From contig CANIFK010000373.1 in the NCBI GenBank assembly GCA_947466555.1, forward strand, positions 1-5,889: a stretch of 5,889 nt of DNA, read 5' to 3'. A model generated the notes under the pieces. That model was not told the origin of the DNA. It saw only the letters and a list, made by a program, of their open reading frames with translations, and searched no databases. This document shows, piece by piece, positions 1 through 5,708 of the stretch (its first letter is position 1; each line of letters opens with the position of its first letter). The position numbers were made by a program, and so were the translations under genes. Source of the DNA: Acidobacteriota bacterium (GTDB lineage: Bacteria > Acidobacteriota > Terriglobia > Bryobacterales > Bryobacteraceae).

Positions 1-1
1 C

Positions 2-70
2 TCCTCCTGGGCCACCACCGAAGCCGACGTCGATGCCGCCCTCGCCAGCATCCTCCGAGCAATACAATAG
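2..70 (+). CDS. C-terminal end of a probable PLP-dependent fold-type I enzyme (partial)
   Basis: Frame 2 is open from the window edge to a TAG at 68-70 and gives the last 22 residues of a protein, including SWATTEADVDAAL. Almost every codon ends in C or G, as in the receptor gene of this window, which supports real coding. An S-W-x-T-T-E-x-D-V-D-x-A-L pattern close to the C-terminus is typical of PLP-dependent fold-type I enzymes. From memory it most resembles low-specificity L-threonine aldolases (threonine to glycine plus acetaldehyde); cysteine desulfurase-like proteins have similar tails. The PLP lysine and the rest of the active site lie outside the window, so the reaction cannot be assigned. 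No terminator with a T-run follows; the nearest strong hairpin is at 173-207. Coding is fairly certain, the family is tentative. Confidence 0.5.
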   Translation, partial: SSWATTEADVDAALASILRAIQ

Positions 71-80
71 CCCCGAGATA

Positions 81-146
81 GGTGCCTGGCTCCGGGCAGC
101 AGTCACCCGCAAAAACACAAAAACACCCGACCCGGTGCCTGGCACC
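81..146. repeat. Two REP-like palindrome cores in the left flank of the insertion sequence
   Basis: A perfect 13-base palindrome, GGTGCC-T-GGCACC, lies at 134-146. A degenerate copy, GGTGCCTGGCTCC, lies at 81-93 with one mismatch in the second arm. The same core, with A at the centre (so read on the other strand), forms the middle of both repeats at 5395-5415 and 5637-5657. The left copies lack the AATT extensions of the right-hand copies. Two copies on each side of the window indicate a dispersed family rather than chance. The surrounding stretch 71-172 holds no gene. Confidence 0.7.
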
Positions 147-172
147 CAGTCAACGACGATCTGCGAACGTCA

Positions 173-207
173 TGACGGGCAGAAACCACTTGCGGTTCTG
201 CCCGTCA
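173..207 (+). other. Strong hairpin (14 bp, one bulge)
   Basis: TGACGGGCAGAA (173-184) pairs with TTCTGCCCGTCA (196-207), and CC 186-187 pairs with GG 194-195 across the bulged A185, leaving the loop ACTTGC. No T-run follows, so it is a poor intrinsic terminator for the gene ending at 70. It more likely forms the first stem of the IS leader RNA. The 3' arm sequence CTGCCCGTCA (198-207) recurs exactly at 271-280, so the 5' arm has two possible partners. Confidence 0.65.
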
Positions 208-342
208 GTCAGGCAAGAATGAAACGGCAAGGGTGTCGCAAGCTATAGCCCCTTTTCCATTGGCGCGTACCTGCCCGTCACCCAGTCTGGCTCCGGTTCT
301 GTCGATCATGACCTTGGTGGCTATCGTTTGGAAACAAGCGAT
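173..342 (+). ncRNA. Candidate bridge (guide) RNA region in the IS leader
   Basis: There is no convincing ORF between 71 and 426, but the stretch is rich in secondary structure. Hairpin 1 has arms at 173-187 and 194-207, 14 base pairs with a single bulged A and a six-base loop. A weaker AAGGG/CCCTT stem lies at 229-254. Hairpin 2 has arms ATCGTTTG (323-330) and CAAGCGAT (335-342) closing a GAAA tetraloop, with one G-U pair; GGT 316-318 can pair with ACC 346-348 to extend it. IS110-subgroup elements are known to encode a structured bridge RNA upstream of the recombinase, whose internal loops pair with target and donor DNA. The position and structure fit. The limits and the loop assignment are inference, and no covariation was examined. 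Confidence 0.4.
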
Positions 343-411
343 TTGACCCCGTTGGAGAGAGTAAATTCCTAGCATCGCAGCCGGGCGATACCCTTGCACC
401 AAGGCTATCCC

Positions 412-417
412 AAGGAG
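412..417 (+). promoter_or_regulatory. Ribosome binding site of the IS recombinase
   Basis: AAGGAG lies nine bases before the ATG at 427. It decides the start: the in-frame TTG at 394 would add 11 residues (beginning with HQGYPKERST after the initiator) but has no Shine-Dalgarno sequence in front of it. Confidence 0.7.
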
Positions 418-426
418 CGGTCGACA

Positions 427-1866
427 ATGACGAAGCAGCAAACGCCTGCCTCGCCGGCAGTGCGGTCTGGAACACGAAAAGAACGCAAACTACTGGCTCG
501 ACAAATCTGGTCCGAAAAGCCAGGACTGGAAGTCGTGCACAAGGATGCGTCCGGCATCGACATCGGAGGCAAGGAACACTACGTGGCGGTCCCACCCAAT
601 CGCGATCCGCAGCCGGTGCGCTGTTTTGGCTGCTTTACCGCCGATCTCCACCGATTGGCCGATTGGCTCATTCAGTGCGGCATCAAAACAGTGGTTCTAC
701 AGTCCACGGGCGTGTACTGGATCCCGGTCTACGATGTTTTGGAACAAAGGGGATTGGAGGTCTGGCTGGTCAATGCCCGCGAAACAAAGAACCTGCCGGG
801 CCGCAAAAGTGATGTCCAGGAGAGCCAGTGGCTGTTGAAGCTACACACCTATGGTCTTCTCCGGCGGAGCTTTCGACCGACCCCGGAGATTCGGGCCATC
901 CGCACGGCCTGGCGCGAACGGGCCGAGTATGTGCAGCAGGCCGGCATGTGTATCCAGCGCATGCAAAAAGCACTGACGGAAATGAACATCCAATTGAACA
1001 CGGTGCTGAGCGATTTGAATGGCGTTACGGGAATGAAGATCCTGCGGGCCATCGCCGCCGGTGAACGGGACGGCAATAAGCTGGCCGAGTTTCGGGATAA
1101 GGCGGTGAAGGCAAGCAAAGAGACCATCGCCAAGAGCCTGGAAGGGACGTGGCTGCCCGAGCAATTGGCGATTCTGAAGCGGCAATTGGCGGACTTTGAC
1201 CATGTACACGCGCAGATGGCCCAATGTGACCGCGACCTGGAGGCGATGTTGAAACAGATGCCATCGGCCGACCGGGTTCCGAAAGCCGTGCCACCGGCGA
1301 CAGCCCTGCCGGGGAGGACGAAAAAGCGGAAGGGAACGCGGAAGCAGCCATCGGCGAATCATCCGAATTTCAATCTGGAGAAGGAACTCGCGCGGATGAC
1401 TGGAGTGAATCTAACCCGCATCGACGGGGTGTATACGATGACGATTCAGACGGTGATCAGCGAAGCGGGACTGGACATGAGCAAGTGGGAAACGGAACAC
1501 CACTTTGTTTCCTGGATTGGGTTGGCGCCACGCAATGAGATCAGCGGCGGGAAGGTATTGAAAAAGAAGACGCGGAAGGTGAAGTCGCGGTTGGCGACCG
1601 CGTTGCGAATGGCGGCGTCGACGTTATTGAAAAGCGACAGTTACCTGGGCGCGCAGTATCGCCGGTTGCGCGGACGGTTGGGACCGCCAAAGGCGATCAC
1701 GGCCATGGCGGCTAAACTCGCGCGACTCATCTACCGCATGCTCAAATACGGCGAGGAATTTGTCGACAAGGGCGTGGAACACTACGAACAAGCTCATTGC
1801 CAGCGCAAGCTTAAAGCCCTTGCCAAGCAGGCCGCTCAACAGGGGTTTCAACTTGTACCGGCATAG
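427..1866 (+). CDS. IS110-family recombinase (transposase), DEDD and C-terminal serine domains
   Basis: The 479-residue protein catalyses excision and insertion of its own element, acting on DNA with a bridge RNA as guide in characterised relatives. The N-terminal RuvC-like DEDD domain spans roughly residues 38-190, with GIDIGGKEH (D45), QSTGVYW (92-98) and GRKSDVQESQWLL (D129, E132). A helical, coiled-coil-prone stretch follows (about 155-280), then a K/R-rich linker with RTKKRKGTRK at 297-306. The C-terminal Transposase_20 domain spans about 320-450, with WIGLAPRNEISGGK, where S373 is the expected catalytic serine. The length is somewhat above the usual 320-450, mainly through the N-terminal extension and the linker. 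The expected glutamate of the ESTG motif is Q92 (CAG) and the last aspartate of DVxD is E132. I recall a natural IS110 subclade with this Q/E combination, so it need not be dead. The frame is intact. The ATG at 427 was chosen for its Shine-Dalgarno sequence. The family assignment is firm; activity is unproven. Confidence 0.93.
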   Translation: MTKQQTPASPAVRSGTRKERKLLARQIWSEKPGLEVVHKDASGIDIGGKEHYVAVPPNRDPQPVRCFGCFTADLHRLADWLIQCGIKTVVLQSTGVYWIPVYDVLEQRGLEVWLVNARETKNLPGRKSDVQESQWLLKLHTYGLLRRSFRPTPEIRAIRTAWRERAEYVQQAGMCIQRMQKALTEMNIQLNTVLSDLNGVTGMKILRAIAAGERDGNKLAEFRDKAVKASKETIAKSLEGTWLPEQLAILKRQLADFDHVHAQMAQCDRDLEAMLKQMPSADRVPKAVPPATALPGRTKKRKGTRKQPSANHPNFNLEKELARMTGVNLTRIDGVYTMTIQTVISEAGLDMSKWETEHHFVSWIGLAPRNEISGGKVLKKKTRKVKSRLATALRMAASTLLKSDSYLGAQYRRLRGRLGPPKAITAMAAKLARLIYRMLKYGEEFVDKGVEHYEQAHCQRKLKALAKQAAQQGFQLVPA

Positions 1867-1883
1867 CGCCTTCAACCTGGATA

Positions 1884-1937
1884 TCTCCAGAGCCACACCC
1901 CGCCTATTCACTGGGTTCGGAGTGTGGTTTCTGGAGA
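1884..1937. other. Long hairpin in the right end of the insertion sequence
   Basis: TCTCCAGAGCCACAC (1884-1898) faces GTGTGGTTTCTGGAGA (1922-1937). There are 14 pairs, interrupted only by a one-against-two internal loop, around a 23-base loop. It lies 17 bases past the recombinase stop. No T-run follows on either strand, so it is not a standard intrinsic terminator. It may still slow read-through into the receptor gene or form part of the element's right end. The loop segment ACTGGGT (1910-1916) is complementary to ACCCAGT at 280-286 in the leader. The rest of the gap to 1996 contains no clear promoter. Confidence 0.6.
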
Positions 1938-1996
1938 GGAATTCCCCGACCCCTCTGTAATCCCAAATTAACCCCCACCTGTTACCCTAAAACCAA

Positions 1997-4900
1997 ATGT
2001 CTCGAACAATTCGATACGCAATGCTTCTCGCGTCCGCGTGCCTCAGCACCTACGCGCAATCGACGTTCGGTGTCGTCCTCGGCGAAGTCAAGGACAGCTC
2101 CGGTGCCGTCATTCGCAACGCCAAAGTACGCCTCACCAACACCGCTGAAAACATCTCCCGTGACGGCGCCTCCGACGCCAACGGCAACTATGAATTCCAG
2201 AACGTGAAAGCCGGCATCTACCAAGTGGCCGTGTCCGCCCCTGGCTTCCGTTCCTACAACGCCAACGGCCTCACCCTCGTCGCCCGCCAATCGCTCCGCG
2301 TCGATGCCGCGCTTCAGGTCGGCGACACCGCCACCGTCGTCGAAGTCACCACCACCGCCGGCGTCATCGCCACCGATAACCCGGCCATCTCCTCCACCCT
2401 CACCCCGGAAAAGGTCCTGAACCTTCCCTCCAACGTCCGTGGCTCCGGCTCCACCAGCCCCTACGCCATGCTGCAAGCTCTCCCCGGTGTCCAGGCCGAT
2501 AACGGCCTCGGCCTCTCCATCCAGGGCGGCCTCCCCGCTCAATCGGAGTCCACCGTCGACGGCATTGCCATCACCCAGCTCACCGGCAACGGTGTCAACA
2601 CCAACCAGTTCCTCTCCGTCGAATCCATCGGCGAAATCCGCGTCCAGGGCGTCGGTAACACCGCCGAATTCGGCCAGCCCGGTGACATCACCGTCACCTC
2701 CAAGTCCGGCACCAACGAGTATCACGGCGCCCTCTTCTGGTATCACCAGAACCGCGCCCTCGACGCTCGCAGCTTCGGCCAGTCCGTCCTCCCCGCCAAA
2801 ATCGGCAACACCTTCGGTGGCACCGTCGGCGGCCCCATCGTTCTCCCCAAACTCTACAACGGCAAGAACAAGACGTTCTTCTACTTCACCTGGGAATCCA
2901 TGCGCTACCCGCGCCAAAGCACGGTCCAGAACACCGTCCCCACCTCGTTCGTGAAGAACGGTGACTTCAGCCGCGAAGGCGTCGCCGTCCAGGACCCCTT
3001 CACCAACGTTCCCTTCCCCGGCGCCATCATCCCGGCCAGCCGCGTCAACCCCGTCGCGAAGGCCATCATCCCCTTCTATCCCGACATCAACTTCGGCTCC
3101 ACCGATCGCCGTTCCAACTCGAACTTCCGCAAGAATGTCGACACCACGATCCGCTCCAACCAGTACGACGTCCGCGTCGACCACAACTTCAACTCGAAGC
3201 ACTCCATGTACGCCCGCTTCAATACGAAGGACAACCCCTCCACCGGCGCCAATAACCTCACGCTCCCCAGCGATACCGCCAGCGCCAAGTACTACCAGGG
3301 TTCCGCCTCCTGGACCTGGACCATCAAGCCCACCCTCCTGAATGAATTCCGCTTCGGCGCCGTTCAGTCGGAAAACGCGACGATCTTCAACTTCGATGGA
3401 CGCAGCTTCACCAACGGCCTCAACCTGAAGGACATCCAGAAGGACATCTTCTTCAACGGCCTGCCCAACTTCTCCATCACCAACTACACCTCCTTCAACA
3501 AAGGCCGCCCCGGTTTCAGCGTCTCCTCCAACCGTCAGTTCATCAACAACCTGACCTGGATCAAAGGCCGCCACACCATCAAGACCGGCGTCGACATCCG
3601 TCGGCTGATCGGCCAGTCCGCCCTCGGCTTCACCGGTGGCGACAACTACGGCGACTTCTCCTTCTCCGGCAACTTCGCCCGCGAACCCTTCGCCGACTTC
3701 CTCCTCGGAACCCCGGTCTCCAGCGCCATCGCCGTTGTCACCCGCGATAACGACGGCCGCGCCAAGCACTACAAGACCTTCGTCCAGGACACCATGCGCA
3801 TCTCCAAGAAGCTCACCATGGACATCGGCGTTCGCTACGAACTCCACCCCGGTTATGCCGACGCCGGCTTCAACATCGGCAACTTCGATCGCACCGTTGC
3901 CCGCACCGGCAAAGTCGTCATCATGAGCGATCCGCAGGCTAAGCAGTTCCTCGCCCCCGGCGCCCTGCTCTCCATCAACGCCTGCCCCGGCGCCGCCATC
4001 AATGGTGTCGGTTGCACCCCCATCGTCACCGCCCAGGAAGCCGGCCTCCCGGAAGCCCTGCGCAACACCTACAAGGCGCAGTTCCTGCCCCGCTTGGGCT
4101 TCGCCTACCGCCTGAACGACAAGACCACCATCCGCACCAGCTACGGCATGTACAACATGATCCTGCTCGGCAGCGTCTTCTTCTCGCTCACCGGCACCGT
4201 GCAGTCCGACGTGCGTAACTTCAACAACGTCGGCACCGACGGCAAGCCCATCTTCAGCCTCCCCGATACCCGCACCCCTGGTAGCGGCGTCCGCGGCGGC
4301 TCGCTCGGTACCTTCGAGTTCCGCACCGCCAACCAGATCGATTTCAAACCGCCCGTCATGAATCAGTGGATGTTCTCCATCGATCGTGAATTGGCCAACA
4401 ACATGGGCCTCCGTGTCTCCTACATCGGCAACAAGTCCACCAACCTCCCCTGGGCGCCCGACGTCAACCAGATGCAGCCGTCCACCAACTTCTACGCCAA
4501 CCGCACCAGCCTCGATCGGCCCTTCCCCAACTTCGGCCTGATCTTCAGCCGTGACGCCGGCGCCAATGCCAACTACAACTCGCTGCAGACCGAATTGAAC
4601 CGGCGCTTTGCCAACGGGATCAGCTTCACCACCGCCTACACGCTCGCCAAGAACCTCGCCGATAACGCCGGCCCGGCTCCCAGCGGCTTCGCCGGTGAAA
4701 CCGGTGGCGGACGTCTCACCAACTCGCTCGACCGCCGTGCCGACCGTGGCAACGTCTACGCCACCCGCCGTCACCGCTTCGTCAGCACCATGGTCTACGA
4801 GCTTCCGTTCGGCAAGGGCCGTAAGTACATGTCCACCGCCAGCCGCGCCGCGGATCTGGTTCTCGGTGGCTGGCAGGTCTCCAGCATTCTCACCCTCCAG

Positions 4901-5392
4901 ACCGGTCCGTTCCTGACGCCCACCTTCAACGGTGGCGATCCGTCCGGCACCAACGCCGCCAGCCGCGGCGCCTCCCGTCCGGACCGCCTGGCCAACGGCG
5001 ACCTCGCCAATCCCACCCGGGACGGCTGGCTCGACCGCAACGCTTTCCTCTGCCCTGGCCGCGCTCCCGGCGCTCTGCAGTTCAACTGCGCCGTCGGCGT
5101 CCGCGCCGGTGTCGATCCCAATCCGATCGGCCGTTTCGGTAACTCGGGCGTCGGCATTCTGACGGGTCCGGGAACGTTCGGTCTGAACGCCTCGTTGAGC
5201 AAGAAGTTCGTGATCACCGAGCGAGTCCGTATGCGTGCGGAAGGCAGCTTCACCAACGCCCCCAACTGGACCAACCTCGGCGACCCGGTCATGGACATCG
5301 CCAACAACAACTTCGGGCGCATCACCGGCTCCCGCGGCGTCGACTTCGGCGGCGGCCGCACCGGCCAGGTCTCCCTCCGCCTGGAGTTCTAA
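1997..5392 (+). CDS. Oar-like TonB-dependent outer-membrane receptor with carboxypeptidase-regulatory domain
   Basis: This 1131-residue protein is a large outer-membrane beta-barrel of the TonB-dependent transporter superfamily. The family imports bulky substrates such as oligosaccharides or chelates using energy from TonB-ExbBD; the substrate here cannot be read from sequence. Residues 1-20 form a signal peptide (MSRTIR, hydrophobic core, likely cut after TYA). Residues about 24-110 are a carboxypeptidase-regulatory (Ig-like) domain, with GEVKDSSGAVIRNAKV and GNYEFQNVKAGIYQVAV. A plug follows (about 120-240) with STVDGIAI, ESIGEIRV and GDITVTSKSGTNEYHGALF, typical of Oar-like proteins. The remainder is the barrel, ending in a beta-signal with terminal phenylalanine (VSLRLEF). 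No clear TonB box was seen. Cysteines are confined to the signal peptide and two close pairs (C663/C673 and C1019/C1031). No Shine-Dalgarno sequence precedes the ATG at 1997; a later ATG at 2021 would remove the basic n-region, so 1997 was kept. Codons end mostly in C. The gene is not in an operon, and an insertion sequence ends just upstream. Family certain, substrate unknown. Confidence 0.94.
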   Translation: MSRTIRYAMLLASACLSTYAQSTFGVVLGEVKDSSGAVIRNAKVRLTNTAENISRDGASDANGNYEFQNVKAGIYQVAVSAPGFRSYNANGLTLVARQSLRVDAALQVGDTATVVEVTTTAGVIATDNPAISSTLTPEKVLNLPSNVRGSGSTSPYAMLQALPGVQADNGLGLSIQGGLPAQSESTVDGIAITQLTGNGVNTNQFLSVESIGEIRVQGVGNTAEFGQPGDITVTSKSGTNEYHGALFWYHQNRALDARSFGQSVLPAKIGNTFGGTVGGPIVLPKLYNGKNKTFFYFTWESMRYPRQSTVQNTVPTSFVKNGDFSREGVAVQDPFTNVPFPGAIIPASRVNPVAKAIIPFYPDINFGSTDRRSNSNFRKNVDTTIRSNQYDVRVDHNFNSKHSMYARFNTKDNPSTGANNLTLPSDTASAKYYQGSASWTWTIKPTLLNEFRFGAVQSENATIFNFDGRSFTNGLNLKDIQKDIFFNGLPNFSITNYTSFNKGRPGFSVSSNRQFINNLTWIKGRHTIKTGVDIRRLIGQSALGFTGGDNYGDFSFSGNFAREPFADFLLGTPVSSAIAVVTRDNDGRAKHYKTFVQDTMRISKKLTMDIGVRYELHPGYADAGFNIGNFDRTVARTGKVVIMSDPQAKQFLAPGALLSINACPGAAINGVGCTPIVTAQEAGLPEALRNTYKAQFLPRLGFAYRLNDKTTIRTSYGMYNMILLGSVFFSLTGTVQSDVRNFNNVGTDGKPIFSLPDTRTPGSGVRGGSLGTFEFRTANQIDFKPPVMNQWMFSIDRELANNMGLRVSYIGNKSTNLPWAPDVNQMQPSTNFYANRTSLDRPFPNFGLIFSRDAGANANYNSLQTELNRRFANGISFTTAYTLAKNLADNAGPAPSGFAGETGGGRLTNSLDRRADRGNVYATRRHRFVSTMVYELPFGKGRKYMSTASRAADLVLGGWQVSSILTLQTGPFLTPTFNGGDPSGTNAASRGASRPDRLANGDLANPTRDGWLDRNAFLCPGRAPGALQFNCAVGVRAGVDPNPIGRFGNSGVGILTGPGTFGLNASLSKKFVITERVRMRAEGSFTNAPNWTNLGDPVMDIANNNFGRITGSRGVDFGGGRTGQVSLRLEF

Positions 5393-5393
5393 A

Positions 5394-5430
5394 TAATTGG
5401 TGCCAGGCACCAATTTAACGTTCGCAATAC
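5394..5430. repeat. REP-like 37-bp repeat, copy 1
   Basis: The unit begins one base after the receptor's stop codon. Arms AATTGGTGCC (5395-5404) and GGCACCAATT (5406-5415) form a perfect palindrome around a central A, followed by the tail TTAACGTTCGCAATAC. It matches copy 2 (5636-5672) at 36 of 37 positions, the difference being T5422 against C5664. In the receptor mRNA it would fold into a 10-bp hairpin immediately after the stop, which could protect the 3' end or help termination. The abundance of this family elsewhere is not visible here. Confidence 0.85.
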
Positions 5431-5464
5431 AAAAACGCCCGCCGGCCCCAAACCGGCGGGCGTT
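5431..5464. terminator. Intrinsic terminator, best on the minus strand, shared by convergent genes
   Basis: AACGCCCGCCGG (5434-5445) and CCGGCGGGCGTT (5453-5464) form a perfect 12-bp GC-rich stem with a seven-base CCCCAAA loop. On the minus strand the stem runs directly into TTTTTG (complement of 5430-5435), a good intrinsic terminator for transcripts from the gene ending at 5709. On the + strand, 41 bases past the receptor stop, the stem is followed only by CCCCAT, so termination of the receptor mRNA would rely on the stem alone. Confidence 0.75.
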
Positions 5465-5470
5465 CCCCAT

Positions 5471-5498
5471 AAAACCGTGTCACACACAATTTCCAGCG
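5471..5498. repeat. Second palindrome family, degenerate copy
   Basis: This 28-base stretch contains AAACCGTGT (5472-5480), then CACACACAATTT. It matches the copy at 5603-5630 at 25 of 28 positions. Two of the changes, AA for GG at 5488-5489, break the palindrome, so this copy is probably decaying. Confidence 0.7.
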
Positions 5499-5569
5499 AG
5501 GGCTTTTCTAACAACTCCCCCACCGCACCGCTCCACCCCAAAGCGACCACCCGGTTTGCCCTCAAGCGC

Positions 5570-5585
5570 TTAACGTTTGCAACAC
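5570..5585 (+). repeat. Isolated copy of the repeat tail motif
   Basis: TTAACGTTTGCAACAC resembles the tails that follow the palindrome in the 37-bp repeats (TTAACGTTCGCAATAC at 5415-5430 and TTAACGTCCGCAATAC at 5657-5672). Here no intact palindrome precedes it, so it may be the remnant of a third unit. The bases between 5499 and 5569 show nothing else recognisable. Confidence 0.5.
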
Positions 5586-5598
5586 ACTCCCCGCCCCC

Positions 5599-5624
5599 AA
5601 AAAAAACCGTGTCACACACGGTTT
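5599..5624 (-). terminator. Second palindrome family, intact copy, acting as a minus-strand terminator
   Basis: AAACCGTGT (5604-5612) and ACACGGTTT (5616-5624) form a 9-bp perfect stem around CAC. Eight A residues at 5599-5606 become a run of T directly after the stem on the minus strand, which makes a textbook intrinsic terminator. It lies about 85 bases downstream of the minus-strand gene ending at 5709 and is the first good stop signal for it. Confidence 0.7.
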
Positions 5625-5635
5625 CCGGCGCCAAG

Positions 5636-5672
5636 TAATTGGTGCCAGGCACCAATTTAACGTCCGCAATAC
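5636..5672. repeat. REP-like 37-bp repeat, copy 2
   Basis: Arms at 5637-5646 and 5648-5657 around A5647 are followed by TTAACGTCCGCAATAC. It differs from copy 1 at one position only and is in the same orientation, 242 bases further on. In the transcript of the minus-strand gene it forms a hairpin 37 bases past the stop. Such high identity in non-coding DNA suggests recent spread or concerted maintenance. Confidence 0.85.
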
Positions 5673-5708
5673 GTCAGTCACCAGCTTCTTCGCTTTGTAA
5701 GACGCCGC

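Larger units (their letters stand above)
152..1960 (+). mobile_element. IS110-family insertion sequence (ends approximate)
   Basis: The element is defined by its IS110-type recombinase gene (427-1866), a non-coding leader of roughly 270 bases and a right non-coding end of about 90 bases. A long left end and a short right end match the IS110 subgroup, in which the bridge RNA is encoded upstream of the recombinase, rather than the IS1111 subgroup, in which it is downstream. IS110-family elements lack conventional terminal inverted repeats and make little or no target duplication, so the ends cannot be fixed by eye. The left limit was placed just after the palindrome core at 134-146. The right limit was placed before 1963-1972, where CCAAATTAAC resembles (9 of 10) the CCAATTTAAC that follows the same palindrome at 5410-5419. 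Codon use in the element is more mixed than in the receptor gene, with many NNG and A/T-ending codons, which fits horizontal acquisition. Confidence 0.6.

Noticed and set aside
33..248. A 71-codon + strand frame across the left intergenic region
   Set aside because: It overlaps the end of the partial gene in another frame, crosses palindromes and a strong hairpin, has no ribosome site, and lacks the codon bias of the other genes.
343..371. A possible promoter for the recombinase, TTGACC (343-348) with a weak downstream box
   Set aside because: TAAATT at 362-367 is only 13 bases away and at normal spacing there is just TTCCTA, so the match is not convincing.
394..396. TTG as the start of the recombinase
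   Set aside because: No Shine-Dalgarno sequence precedes it, while the ATG at 427 has AAGGAG nine bases upstream.
841..1362. Minus-strand open frames inside the recombinase gene
   Set aside because: The + frame encodes clear IS110 motifs over its whole length; the antisense translations show no recognisable domain.
2030..2043. A lipoprotein signal in the receptor (ASAC, cysteine 15)
   Set aside because: The -3 position is alanine instead of leucine and a good signal peptidase I site (TYA) follows; barrel receptors are not normally lipoproteins.
1982..5470. An open frame of about 1160 codons on the minus strand opposite the receptor gene
   Set aside because: It is a composition artefact. 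Sense codons ending in C become antisense codons starting with G, which cannot be stops, so the antisense frame stays open and its translation is a monotonous mix of V, G, A, D and E. The + frame has a signal peptide, family motifs and a barrel end.
5393..5708. A CRISPR array
   Set aside because: Repeats are palindromic, of two different families, and irregularly spaced by 130-240 bases, and no cas gene is present.
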